Shown piece by piece: positions 1-8,111 of a stretch of DNA of 64,000 bases. Source of the DNA: SG8-38 sp041576815 (GTDB lineage Bacteria; Myxococcota_A; Polyangia; Polyangiales; Houyiibacteriaceae); NCBI GenBank assembly GCA_041576815.1, contig JBFGKE010000002.1:1-64000 (forward strand), written 5' to 3'. Position 1 is the stretch's first letter. Each line of letters opens with the position of its first letter. Below the pieces are notes generated by a model. It was not told the origin of the DNA. It ran no database searches and saw nothing but the letters and a program-made list of their open reading frames with translations. Position numbers and translations under genes: made by a program.

Positions 1-1650
1 GCCCTGGCAGAGCATCGCGTCTTCACAGACGCCGCTCATGCAGCGGCCTGGAAGCCCACCGAAGTCACACGGCGTGTCGTCGGCGACCGCGGTGTTGTCA
101 CACAGACCGTCCTGTGGATCGCAGGCGTCCGCGGTGCACTGGTTGGTGTCATCGCAGTCGACGCCCTGGCACAGCGCTGCATCCTGGCACACCCCACCCT
201 GGCAGAGCCCTGGAAAACCCCCGAAGTCACACGGCGTATCGTTCGGCACGGCGTTGTTGTCACACAGGCCATCCTGCGGATCGCATAGGTCCGCCGTGCA
301 CTCGTTCGCGTCGTCGCAGACGACGCCCTGGCAGAGCATTGCGTCCTCACACACGCCGCTCATGCAGCGGCCCGGAAGGCCGCCAAAATCGCACGGCGTG
401 TCGTCCGCCACCGCGGTGTTGTCGCAGAGCCCGTCCTGCGGGTCGCACGCGTCGGCGGTGCACTGATTGCTGTCGTCGCAGTCGATTCCCTGGCACAGCC
501 CTGCATCTTGGCACACCCCGCCCTGGCAGAGCCCTGGAAGACCCCCGAAGTCACACGGCGTATCATTCGACACCGCGGTGTTGTCGCAGAGCCCGTCCTG
601 CGGATCGCACAGGTCCGCCGTGCACTCGTTGCTATCGTCGCAGACGACGCCCTGACAGAGCATCGCGTCTTCGCAAAAACCACTCATGCAGCGACCCGGT
701 AAGCCACCGAAGTCACACGGCGTGTCGTCGGCGACCGCGGTGTTGTCACAGACGCCGTCCTGCGGATCGCAGGCGTCCGCGGTGCACTGATTGCTGTCAT
801 CGCAGTCGACGCCCTGGCACAGCGCTGCATCTTGGCACACGCCGCCCTGGCAGAGCCCTGGAAGACCCCCGAAGTCACACGGCGTGTCGTTCGGCACCGC
901 GGTGTTGTCGCAGAGCCCGTCTTGCGGATCGCACAGGTCCGCCGTGCACTCGTTGCCGTCGTCGCAGACGACGCCCTGGCAAAGGTTCGCGTCTTCACAA
1001 GCGCCGCCGTTGCAAATCCCTGGAAGACCGCCGAAGTCGCATCCCGTACCATCTGGCACCGGTGTGCTCCCACACTGGCCGTCGAGGGGATCGCAATCGT
1101 CGATTGTACATTGATTGCCGTCGTCGCAGACCACCCCTTGGCAGAGCATGGCATCTTGACAGAGGCCACCCATGCACAAACCGGGCAAGCCGCTGAAGTT
1201 GCAGGGCGTGCCGTCTACGACTGGGGCGCTCCCGCACTGGCCGTTTGCAGGATCACACACATCATCCGTACATTCGTTGCTGTCATCGCAGTCGACATCT
1301 GCACACAAATCGGCGGGCGCGCACGCGCCGCCCATGCAGAGTCCCGGAGACCCTCCCGCATCGCAGTCGGTGCCATCTGCCACGGGCGCGTTGCCGCATT
1401 CACCGTTGAGCGGATCGCACGAGTCTTCCGTGCATTCGTTGCTGTTATCACAGTCGACGCCGTCGCAGAGCATGGCGTCCTGGCACACGCTGCCTCCGCA
1501 AATGCCGGGGAGACCCCCGAAGTCGCAAGGCTCGCCGTCTGCGACCTGCGCATTGTCACACGCACCATTGAGTGGATTGCAATCGTCTTGGGTGCACTCG
1601 TTGCCATCGTCGCAATCCACGCCGGTGCAGAGATTGCTGTCGGTGATGAC
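1..1650 (-). repeat. 162-bp tandem repeats in 324-bp two-unit blocks
   Basis: The coding repeat has a 162-bp period (54 codons). In the left 1000 bases, units alternate between type A (…NECTADLCDPQDG, ending GLCQGGVCQDA) and type B (…NQCTADACDPQDG, ending GRCMSGVCEDA), so the effective period is 324 bp with only a few substitutions between copies. Units closer to the N-terminus (about 1000-1650) are more diverged. That gradient suggests recent block duplication toward the C-terminal end. The array continues past position 1. Confidence 0.85.
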
Positions 1651-2193
1651 CTCAACCACTACGGCGAACCCCTGGCTTTGGTTGTCACCGAAGTAGTCGT
1701 CGATCGCGGTGACCAAGAGATGGGTCGCACCGGTTGGAACGGTCACATCGACCGAATCCGTGATCTCGAAATCCTCGGCGATATCGGTCCGCTTGCGGAG
1801 GAAGAACGTTCGAGGTGTGACAACGTCGGTCCCAGCATCGATGGCGTCGACGACCCTTCGCCGATACCTGGCGCTGCGAAGCGCGTCGCTCGCACTGAAC
1901 ACCGCAGCCATACCGTTTCCGGTCATCGACCTGAACCACGTTCTGGCGAATTCGCCTTGGCGTCGAAGCCGAAGGGTATCGCCCGCAGAGGCCCCCATGT
2001 CCTCCAGGGCAATCACGGTAGGGCGCCGAGGTCGGTCGAATACCTGCCGTAGATACGTGGATCTCGCATCGACCATGAAGGTGTCCTGCGCGTTCTTCGG
2101 GCTACTGAGGAGCTCCGAATCGGTGGTGGCATCCCCGCACCCAACCGCCCCGGCACACCAGAGCGCGAACCATATTTGTTTCCACCAGCTCAT
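1..2193 (-). CDS. Cys-rich tandem-repeat lipoprotein (C-terminus outside window)
   Basis: One open frame runs from an ATG at 2193 to the left edge, so at least 731 residues are present and the C-terminus is missing. A strong purine-rich SD (AGGAAGAG) precedes the ATG. Residues 1-19 form a short lipoprotein signal (WFALWCAGAVGC, with Cys19 as the lipidation site). Residues about 20-185 are a unique region with no motif I recognise. From about residue 186 the protein is a tandem array of 54-residue units, about ten of them before the edge. Each unit has 8 cysteines in the pattern LC-x4-C-x5-C-x4-C-x6-C, then a second half with C-x8-C-x4-C. Such disulfide-rich repeats are typical of myxobacterial surface proteins; adhesion or envelope roles are only inference. 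The inner units are nearly identical in DNA and alternate in two types, giving a 324-bp super-repeat. Function unknown. Confidence 0.85.
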   Translation of the reverse strand, partial: MSWWKQIWFALWCAGAVGCGDATTDSELLSSPKNAQDTFMVDARSTYLRQVFDRPRRPTVIALEDMGASAGDTLRLRRQGEFARTWFRSMTGNGMAAVFSASDALRSARYRRRVVDAIDAGTDVVTPRTFFLRKRTDIAEDFEITDSVDVTVPTGATHLLVTAIDDYFGDNQSQGFAVVVEVITDSNLCTGVDCDDGNECTQDDCNPLNGACDNAQVADGEPCDFGGLPGICGGSVCQDAMLCDGVDCDNSNECTEDSCDPLNGECGNAPVADGTDCDAGGSPGLCMGGACAPADLCADVDCDDSNECTDDVCDPANGQCGSAPVVDGTPCNFSGLPGLCMGGLCQDAMLCQGVVCDDGNQCTIDDCDPLDGQCGSTPVPDGTGCDFGGLPGICNGGACEDANLCQGVVCDDGNECTADLCDPQDGLCDNTAVPNDTPCDFGGLPGLCQGGVCQDAALCQGVDCDDSNQCTADACDPQDGVCDNTAVADDTPCDFGGLPGRCMSGFCEDAMLCQGVVCDDSNECTADLCDPQDGLCDNTAVSNDTPCDFGGLPGLCQGGVCQDAGLCQGIDCDDSNQCTADACDPQDGLCDNTAVADDTPCDFGGLPGRCMSGVCEDAMLCQGVVCDDANECTADLCDPQDGLCDNNAVPNDTPCDFGGFPGLCQGGVCQDAALCQGVDCDDTNQCTADACDPQDGLCDNTAVADDTPCDFGGLPGRCMSGVCEDAMLCQG

Positions 2194-2274
2194 GTCTTTC
2201 TCTTCCTTTCAGCGACCGACAGAGCGCTGTTGCGCCGCGCAAAAGCAGACTTGAATGAGTTTGAAGCAAGTAAA

Positions 2275-2304
2275 CGCTTACATCTCACTACCATTCGATG
2301 TCAA
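2275..2304 (-). promoter_or_regulatory. possible sigma70-like promoter of the Cys-rich lipoprotein
   Basis: In an AT-rich divergent intergenic stretch (2194-2404), the minus strand shows a perfect TTGACA (2299-2304) followed after 18 bases by TAAGCG (2275-2280). The -35 is good and the -10 is weak. The distance to the ATG at 2193 is about 80 bases. Confidence 0.3.
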
Positions 2305-2404
2305 TAGTATTACTAGTCAAATCCGGTAAGCTCGCGAGATCTTGTTAAAAAGTACCTACTTACTTGCGTCGGACCTGCCGACGAGCTAGTGCAGGTGCTC
2401 GGAA

Positions 2405-4096
2405 ATGCCGCCCCGTTTGGCCAGCACCTTCTTCGCGACCGTGGCCGCGCTCGGCGTTTGTGCGTCGGCGAGCGCGGGCGGCTACGAATTCCCCGGGGAC
2501 GGCACGAGAGCGATCGGGCGCGGGGGTGCGTTTTCCGCGAGGGCCGACGACCCAATGGCTGTGGTCGTGAATCCGGCCGCGCTCGCGGCGTTGCCCGGCA
2601 CGCAGCTGATGGTCTCGGGGCACCTGCTCTTCGCCAAGGGCTGTTTCAGCCGGAACCAGCCGGGCATCGCGGCGGACGGAACGACCCCGACGGCCCCCGC
2701 GTGGGATCCCGCTTGGGGCACCAATCCGAACAGCACCAACCCAGACGGTAGGATCGACTACACCGAGGTCTGCAACGACAAGAGCGAGCGATTGACCGTC
2801 GTTCCATCCATGGCTGTCTCCTGGCGAATCTCGCGGAACGTGGGCATGGGGTTCGGGCTCATCCCGCCAAACACGGAACGTGGACAGCGTTGGGGCAACG
2901 CATCCTACGTCACCACGACGGCCAACGGATCGGAGCGTGGATACGGAGGCTACGTCGGCGCCCCACCAGGAAGCGCTGGACCTGGCGCTAATCCTCTCGT
3001 CCCGCTGGACAACGGGCAGAGCCTTTTGCCCGCACCGTCGCGCTTCCAACTGGTCGAGCGCGACGTCATCGTGCTTTACCCGACGATTGCAGTCGGTGCC
3101 AAGCCGTTTCGGTGGCTTCAAATCGGCGCCGCCTTCGGTTGGGGAATCGCGCGCGCCAGACTCGTTAGCAATATCCGCACGCTGTTCCCTGGCGAAGAGC
3201 CGAGCCTCGTTGAAGGACAGGCGCGCCTAGACGGACGGGACTGGTTTGCCCCGCGCGTGAGCGCCTCCGTTCATTTCATCCCGCACGATAACGTCGACAT
3301 CGTCGGGGTCTTTCGGTGGGACGATACGATTCGCGCTAAGGGCAATGTGACCGCGGGTGTGCCGATCCTGGACAACGAAGCTGCTTCGGGATTGAACAGT
3401 TTGAACGGCACGGGTACGTTGATCGCACCGCGCCCCTGGTGGCTCATTTTTGGTATCCGCTACGCTGATCGCATCTCTGCTCGTCCCGATGATCCGGACG
3501 AACCGGGCCGAAAGAGCGGTCGCGTCGAAGATCCCATGTCGGCCGAGCGATGGGACCTGGAAGTAAACGTCGTCTATGAAAAGAATAGCGTCGTCGATAG
3601 CTTAGTCGTCGAGCTCGAGAATCTGGATGCGGCGCTTGGTTCAGCGGTCATTCGGCAACCGATCAATGCTGAGCTCGCGATTGGCCACAACTGGCAAGAC
3701 CAGATCTCGGTTCGGCTGGGGGGCGATTGGAACATCAAACCCGCTGTATTCACGCTACGCGGCGGTTTCTCCTACGAAACAAGTGGCTTCACCGGGATCG
3801 GTAGTCGCACGAGCAAGGGTGGCACGATCGACTTCATGCCCGGCCAGCGGTTTGGGTTTCACTTGGGCCTGACCGGGCGCATCAAGCGCGCCGAGCTCTC
3901 GGCGGCGTTTTCCTATTTCCAGATGACGACTCACAACAATGGAAATGGGGGCACCGAGCAGGTTGTGATCACTCCTGAGAACGGAGGAGCGCAGCTTGCG
4001 GGGGACACCGTCAACAACGGAGCGTTTTCGTCCCGGTACGTGGTGATGTCAGCGGCGTTTCGCTACTTCTTCGAGGGTTGGGGCGGAAGAAAATAG
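2405..4096 (+). CDS. FadL/OmpP1/TodX-family outer-membrane protein
   Basis: A 563-residue outer-membrane beta-barrel protein. Residues 1-24 are a signal peptide ending in ASASA before GGYEFP. The mature N-terminus carries the family hallmarks: an Arg-rich GRGG segment, a short region reading DDPMAVVVNPAALA (the conserved NPA motif), and then an 'L...G' strand pattern. The C-terminus ends in alternating strands with aromatic residues (SAAFRYFFEG), as expected for barrel insertion. FadL homologues take up long-chain fatty acids or aromatic hydrocarbons across the outer membrane; the substrate here is unknown. It is longer than E. coli FadL (about 450 aa), with extra loop sequence around residues 60-190. 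It stands alone, divergent from the Cys-rich lipoprotein. A beta-oxidation operon lies far downstream in the window. Confidence 0.85.
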   Translation: MPPRLASTFFATVAALGVCASASAGGYEFPGDGTRAIGRGGAFSARADDPMAVVVNPAALAALPGTQLMVSGHLLFAKGCFSRNQPGIAADGTTPTAPAWDPAWGTNPNSTNPDGRIDYTEVCNDKSERLTVVPSMAVSWRISRNVGMGFGLIPPNTERGQRWGNASYVTTTANGSERGYGGYVGAPPGSAGPGANPLVPLDNGQSLLPAPSRFQLVERDVIVLYPTIAVGAKPFRWLQIGAAFGWGIARARLVSNIRTLFPGEEPSLVEGQARLDGRDWFAPRVSASVHFIPHDNVDIVGVFRWDDTIRAKGNVTAGVPILDNEAASGLNSLNGTGTLIAPRPWWLIFGIRYADRISARPDDPDEPGRKSGRVEDPMSAERWDLEVNVVYEKNSVVDSLVVELENLDAALGSAVIRQPINAELAIGHNWQDQISVRLGGDWNIKPAVFTLRGGFSYETSGFTGIGSRTSKGGTIDFMPGQRFGFHLGLTGRIKRAELSAAFSYFQMTTHNNGNGGTEQVVITPENGGAQLAGDTVNNGAFSSRYVVMSAAFRYFFEGWGGRK

Positions 4097-4183
4097 CCGT
4101 AGAACAGCCAACGCAAACTGAGGTCTGAGCGCCCTAGATCACTCGCAGCGCCCCCCACGCACGACGCGCTCGATCGAGGTTTT

Positions 4184-4208
4184 CATAACTGGCACCGTGC
4201 CAGTTATG
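4184..4208. repeat. 12-bp perfect inverted repeat with 1-base centre
   Basis: The sequence has arms CATAACTGGCAC and GTGCCAGTTATG around a single C. It lies between the FadL gene and the tRNA-Arg fragment. It could be an operator-like site, a REP-like element or a mobile-element end. No T-run follows, so an intrinsic terminator is less likely. Confidence 0.6.
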
Positions 4209-4300
4209 CTGAGTCTCGATGCGTTTTTGCTGGCTTTTATGAGATCCCGGCGGAATCAGAATTCCGTGTTTTTTGCAGGGAATTGTGGACTTTTCCACGG

Positions 4301-4535
<235 letters not shown>

Positions 4536-4536
4536 C

Positions 4537-4851
4537 TACTGCATGGCAGGCAATTCTGGGATGGACCCGTTGGCAACGAAGGTGGAGCCGGATTGCACGG
4601 TGACGTCGCCTCCGGTGCGCAGCAGGAACAGCAAGCTCACGAGGATGGCGCCCGCAATCAGCCTGGCCTTGCGAGACGGGTGTGCTCCTTGCGCGTGACC
4701 CTTGCATCGACCGGTGTGCCTTTCTTGATCAGCAGCGTTCCGTCGCTGTATCCGCCGGTCGAACAGTCTTCATCGGCGAACCGCAGCCAACTGTGGCCAC
4801 TGCCAAAGCGACCATCCCCCCCAAACCTATCTCGGCTGCAAAGCGACCCAT
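4537..4851 (-). pseudogene. decayed, twice-frameshifted exported protein
   Basis: Three successive minus-strand frames each give protein-like sequence. An N-terminal hydrophobic segment (GGMVALAVATVGC) comes first. Then, in a second frame, DGTLLIKKGTPVDARVTRKE ends in a stop. In a third frame, RKARLIAGAILVSLLFLLR and DVTVQSGSTFVA end at TAG (4539-4537). Segments of the type 'xLxIKKGTPVxAxV…' and 'DVxIPAGTxFxA' occur together in small exported bacterial proteins of unknown role, with a middle part that is missing here. The order suggests one gene broken by frameshifts and an internal deletion. It abuts the integrase remnant. Confidence 0.4.
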
Positions 4852-5039
4852 GCCAACCTCCCAGTTTCGGATGTCCTTCCTCAAACGAAGTTCTAGCTTC
4901 GCGAGGAAAGGCCCCATGTCAAGGGACGTGCGCGCCGATTCTTCGGACTCTCGGACTCGCTCACGCCGTGACCGAATGGCGCCGAGGGGCAAATGGAGCT
5001 ATTGAGGCCTTAGGAATCGCGAATAGGAACAAACACAAC

Positions 5040-5237
5040 ATGGCTGAAGGTACAATCAAACGTCTTACCGACCGAGGCTTCGGTTTCATCGAAACCTCTC
5101 CCGGCAACGACATCTTTTTCCACATGTCGAACGTGGAGGGCGTGCGCTTCGAGGATTTGCGCGAGGGACAGAAGGTCTCATTCGACGAAGGCCAAGGCCC
5201 CAAGGGGCCACGCGCGGAGAACGTCCGCCCTCTTTGA
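5040..5237 (+). CDS. CspA-family cold-shock protein
   Basis: A 65-residue single cold-shock domain, the normal family length. RNP1 is RGFGFI (residues 12-17) and RNP2 is DIFFHM (24-29); these aromatic-rich strands bind single-stranded RNA or DNA. Such proteins act as RNA chaperones in the cytoplasm, at low temperature or during growth transitions. The start is set by the ATG at 5040 with AGGAAC upstream. It is a single-gene unit followed at once by a hairpin (5240-5265). A longer in-frame upstream extension has no homology-like sequence and is not used. Confidence 0.93.
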   Translation: MAEGTIKRLTDRGFGFIETSPGNDIFFHMSNVEGVRFEDLREGQKVSFDEGQGPKGPRAENVRPL

Positions 5238-5239
5238 GG

Positions 5240-5265
5240 CTGTCCTCAGATCCGCGTGAGGGCAG
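5240..5265 (+). terminator. hairpin after the cold-shock gene
   Basis: The arms CTGTCCTCA and TGAGGGCAG form a 9-bp stem with one G·U pair around an 8-base loop, three bases after the stop codon. There is no U-run, so this may be a transcript-stabilising or Rho-associated structure rather than a classic intrinsic terminator. Confidence 0.35.
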
Positions 5266-5305
5266 CTCGCGGGGGCGTGGCTCGTCCTCTAGCTCTGGCG
5301 AATGA

Positions 5306-5404
5306 CTAGTCCGCTTTCTTGGCGGCCTTTTCTGCGTTCTTGGCCTTCGGCCTGATTCGCTGAACCAACTCTAGCATCCGCCGCCCAACAGTGGCGCCCG
5401 CCAT
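5306..5404 (-). CDS. possible 32-residue Lys/Ala-rich small protein
   Basis: The minus-strand ATG at 5404 opens a 32-codon frame ending KAKNAEKAAKKAD. Its basic Lys/Ala tail resembles the KKAAKAAKKE stretch of the small protein just upstream (5459-5587), 54 bases away on the same strand. It could be a degenerate copy or a separate tiny gene. No family is recognised and coding status is uncertain. Confidence 0.28.
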   Translation of the reverse strand: MAGATVGRRMLELVQRIRPKAKNAEKAAKKAD

Positions 5405-5458
5405 CTCTACAGACAACGCCTCGAGGAACGACAGCGGCCAGGGCCATGAACGATCGCA

Positions 5459-5587
5459 CTATTTCAGAATCGCCAGTCCCGCCTCGCCTTCCTTCTTGGC
5501 GGCCTTTGCTGCCTTCTTGGCCTTCTTCTCCTTCGTAGTGAGCTTCGGCTGGTTCTTCTTATCGGTTCTCTTTTGATTCTTGCCCAT
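5459..5587 (-). CDS. 42-residue Lys-rich small protein
   Basis: The ATG at 5587 is preceded by GAAGGGA six bases upstream. The product starts MGKNQKRTDKKNQPKLT and continues with alternating Lys/Ala (KEKKAKKAAKAAKKEG), making it highly basic. Short, Lys-rich proteins beginning 'MGKxxKRTDKK' occur in other bacteria as uncharacterised proteins; nucleic-acid association is only a guess. It lies 17 bases downstream of the 5605-6033 ORF on the same strand, suggesting co-transcription. Nothing indicates export. Confidence 0.5.
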   Translation of the reverse strand: MGKNQKRTDKKNQPKLTTKEKKAKKAAKAAKKEGEAGLAILK

Positions 5588-5604
5588 TGGGATCCCTTCG
5601 TCGT

Positions 5605-6033
5605 TCAGTTGCAGCCCGCAGGAACAGGCTTCGACACGCTTTCGGGAGGCAGCGCCAGCGCCGCGAGGGAAGCGTCCAACCCCTTGCACGCCGCGCTGCG
5701 ATAAGCCTCCAGGGCGTGTGAAAAGCCCTCGGACCACTCAGCATCGGCCGCGCGCATTGACTGGACTTGCGCGGGAAGCCCGGGTGACGTCGGTAGCCCG
5801 CAGCCATCGCGAAGCTCGTGGCAGCATGCGTCCAGAGCCACGCGAAGTGAGCCCGTCTCGACTTCCAGCTCGGACCGCGAAGGTTCCCGTCCCAGCACCT
5901 GACCGGGAGCCAATTCCTCAAGATCACCGATCGTCTGTCGGACGACCCCACGGATTGCATCGAGACGGAAGGTGCTCCACGCGCTTCGCAAAATGCCGGC
6001 TATGCATATCTCGCCCACATCCAACCCTAGCAT
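5605..6033 (-). CDS. hypothetical protein, 142 aa
   Basis: The minus-strand frame from an ATG at 6033 has balanced amino-acid use and protein-like helix patterns (for example EWSEGFSHALEAYRSAACKG). It contains five cysteines and shows no signal peptide or membrane segment. I recognise no family. It lies 17 bases upstream of the Lys-rich small gene and is divergent from the NYN gene, whose likely start at 6134 leaves no overlap. Codon third positions are only moderately GC-rich compared with the neighbours. That fits either an accessory gene or a chance frame. Confidence 0.42.
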   Translation of the reverse strand: MLGLDVGEICIAGILRSAWSTFRLDAIRGVVRQTIGDLEELAPGQVLGREPSRSELEVETGSLRVALDACCHELRDGCGLPTSPGLPAQVQSMRAADAEWSEGFSHALEAYRSAACKGLDASLAALALPPESVSKPVPAGCN

Positions 6034-6133
6034 CAAACGTCCGGCAGCACCGGGGAAACCGGCTAGCGCCCGTCCGAGCGAAACCTCTGTGGTTCCTCGC
6101 GACCCACTTGAAGTGGCCGGGAGCCACGACTAC

Positions 6134-6898
6134 ATGTCTTCCATGCCTGGGGAACCTCTGATTGCCGTCTTCATCGATTTCGAGAACTTGGCCATCGGCG
6201 CACAAGTCAGCGAGTCCGGGCGCTTCAAGATCGAGCTCGTCCTGAAGCGGTTGCTCGAGAAAGGTCGAATCGTCTACAAGCGCGCGTACTGCGACTGGAG
6301 TCGCTACCAGAGCGCCGTGCGCGAGTTTCACGGTCAAGGCATTGGGCTCGTCGACATTCCACAGAGCAGGATGAGCGGCAAGAACAGCGCTGACATCCAC
6401 ATGGTCGTCGACGCGATCGACCTATGCTATTCGAAAGACCACATCGACACCTTTGCGTTGCTCTCGGGTGACAGCGACTTTTCGCCGCTCGTCAACAAGC
6501 TCAAAGAAAACGACAAGCGAGTGATCGGCGTAGGTGTCAAGAAGTCGACCTCTGACTTGTTGATCGCAGGCTGCGACGAGTTCATCTACTACGACGACCT
6601 GGTCCGCACGGCCAAGCCAAAGACCACTGGGACACGTGGCAGCAAGAAGACCAAGAGTAAGAAAGATGAAGCGATAGAGTTCTTCATGGAGACCGTCGAG
6701 TCGCTGGACCGGGACTACGACACGCTGTGGGGCTCGATGATCAAGCAGACTCTCCGACGCGTGCATCCGGGCTTCAACGAGACCTACTATGGGTACCGTG
6801 GCTTCCCGGACCTGATGAAGGACATCGAAAGCCGCGGCCTGATCACCATCGAATACGACTCGGACCGGGGCAATTACAAGGTGACGCCCAAGCTGTAG
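6134..6898 (+). CDS. NYN-domain (PIN-like) RNase with C-terminal OST-HTH/LOTUS domain
   Basis: A 254-residue protein. Residues 9-155 form a LabA/DUF88-type NYN domain: FIDFENL (Asp15, Asn18), SADIHMVVDAIDL (Asp87, Asp93) and LLSGDSDFSPLV (Asp113, Asp115) supply the acidic metal-binding pocket of PIN-like nucleases. A basic linker (residues about 165-180, KTKSKK) leads to an OST-HTH/LOTUS-like winged helix (about 182-250: LWGSMIKQTLRRVHPGFNE, then GYRGFPDLM and a YKV strand). LOTUS domains bind RNA, so RNA cleavage or silencing is likely, but the target is unknown. An upstream in-frame start (5972) would add 54 low-complexity residues. The ATG at 6134 is preferred because GGGAG precedes it and the domain starts right after. 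Confidence 0.85.
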   Translation: MSSMPGEPLIAVFIDFENLAIGAQVSESGRFKIELVLKRLLEKGRIVYKRAYCDWSRYQSAVREFHGQGIGLVDIPQSRMSGKNSADIHMVVDAIDLCYSKDHIDTFALLSGDSDFSPLVNKLKENDKRVIGVGVKKSTSDLLIAGCDEFIYYDDLVRTAKPKTTGTRGSKKTKSKKDEAIEFFMETVESLDRDYDTLWGSMIKQTLRRVHPGFNETYYGYRGFPDLMKDIESRGLITIEYDSDRGNYKVTPKL

Positions 6899-7075
6899 GG
6901 CTACGGCGGCCGAAATCGTTCTCAGCGCTGGCGCCGGGACGCACCTCAAGTTTCCAGCAGCTCTTTGATCCCGATGCTCGGGTTCTGAAATTGCTGGGGT
7001 CGTTCATGAGACCTTCGCACTCGAGCCAGTGGTTTGCGAGGCCGAGAGTGTCCGCCTCTGTGCTATCAACGGCGG

Positions 7076-8098
7076 GTGAGTTTGTGGCAGGCGGTCGTCG
7101 TCTTTGTCATCAGCGCGTCGGTGTTGGTGTGGGCGGGCTCGTCCCTTGCCGGGTATGCCGATCAAATCGCCGAGCGGATGCGGATGAGTCGGCTGTTCGT
7201 CGGCACGCTGATGCTCGCGTTTGCGACGTCCTTGCCGGAGGTCGTGACGGATGTCACGGCGGCCAGGGCCGGGGCGCCCGACCTCGCGGCCGGCGATCTG
7301 TTCGGGTCGTCGATGGCCAACATGGCGATCCTCGCCGTCATCGACCTGTTCTACCGGGGGCGGGTGTGGCCGGCGGTTGAGCTCGGACATGCGCGCGTGG
7401 CGGCGGTGGCGATCGCGCTGACGGCGATGGCCGCGCTCAGCATTTTCACACAGACGACGATGAGCATCGGCTGGGTGGGCATCACCCCGATCTTGATTGC
7501 GGTGCTCTACGTGCTGTCGATCGCTTGGTTTCGGCGCATGCCGCTTCTCGCCCGACCCGGTCTCGAGCAACCGGGGATCCCGATGCAAAAACCCGTGGGT
7601 TGGAGCGAGGAGGCGGCCGAGGTGTCCCTGAGGGGACTGTGGATACGATTCGGCACGGCGGCTCTCTTGATCTTCCTCACAGCCCCGATCATGACGCTGA
7701 GTGTGAAGGCGATCGCCGAAGCCACGGGATTGGCGCAAACCTTTCTCGGTGCCGCCCTCTTGGCCGTCACGACGTCGCTCCCCGAGCTCATCGCCTCGAT
7801 CGCGTCGCTTCGCATCGGCGCGTACGACATGGCCGTCGGGAACCTCTTTGGGAGCAACGTCGCCAACATGAGCGTCTTTCTGTTTGCCGACATCGCTTAC
7901 ACCGACGGCCCGATTCTCGCCGCGGTCTCGCAGGGCCAGATCGTCGCGGCGATCGGCGCCATCCTGCTCATGTCGATCGCGGTCGCGGCCATCGTCGGGG
8001 AGTCGGAGCGAACGCGCTTTCGACAGCTCGAGCCCGATGCAATCGTGCTCCTGGTCGCCTACGCCATCACGCTCGTGGCGGTGGCCTACTACGGCTAG
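7076..8098 (+). CDS. Ca2+/Na+:cation antiporter (CaCA family)
   Basis: An inner-membrane exchanger of 340 residues with about ten hydrophobic segments. It has two inverted copies of the exchanger repeat. Repeat 1 contains LAFATSLPEVVTDVTAA and GDLFGSSMANMAIL. Repeat 2 contains LAVTTSLPELIASIASL and GNLFGSNVANMSVF. The acidic residues in the two SLPE helices and the GN(D)LFGS(N/S) motifs form the cation site. A cytosolic loop lies near residues 150-185. The GTG at 7076 puts the first membrane helix at the N-terminus and is preferred to a TTG at 7034. The 177 bases before it hold nothing I can identify. Confidence 0.87.
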   Translation: MSLWQAVVVFVISASVLVWAGSSLAGYADQIAERMRMSRLFVGTLMLAFATSLPEVVTDVTAARAGAPDLAAGDLFGSSMANMAILAVIDLFYRGRVWPAVELGHARVAAVAIALTAMAALSIFTQTTMSIGWVGITPILIAVLYVLSIAWFRRMPLLARPGLEQPGIPMQKPVGWSEEAAEVSLRGLWIRFGTAALLIFLTAPIMTLSVKAIAEATGLAQTFLGAALLAVTTSLPELIASIASLRIGAYDMAVGNLFGSNVANMSVFLFADIAYTDGPILAAVSQGQIVAAIGAILLMSIAVAAIVGESERTRFRQLEPDAIVLLVAYAITLVAVAYYG

Positions 8099-8111
8099 CC
8101 GCTCGGCAACG

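Noticed and set aside
114..2052. Long plus-strand frames (about 360 and 406 codons) over the Cys-rich gene
   Set aside because: They are shadows of the repeat-encoding minus strand. They lack SDs, contain skewed Arg/Ser composition and mirror the 162-bp period.
4593..5039. N-terminal extension of the cold-shock ORF
   Set aside because: The extension resembles no protein and the 65-residue core is a complete CSD with its own SD.
5580..6161. Plus-strand frame over the 5605-6033 region
   Set aside because: It has no family signal and no SD, and it conflicts with the minus-strand ORF and the NYN start region.
6899..7075. Intergenic stretch before the antiporter
   Set aside because: Checked both strands for tRNA arms, a terminator and short genes; nothing persuasive.
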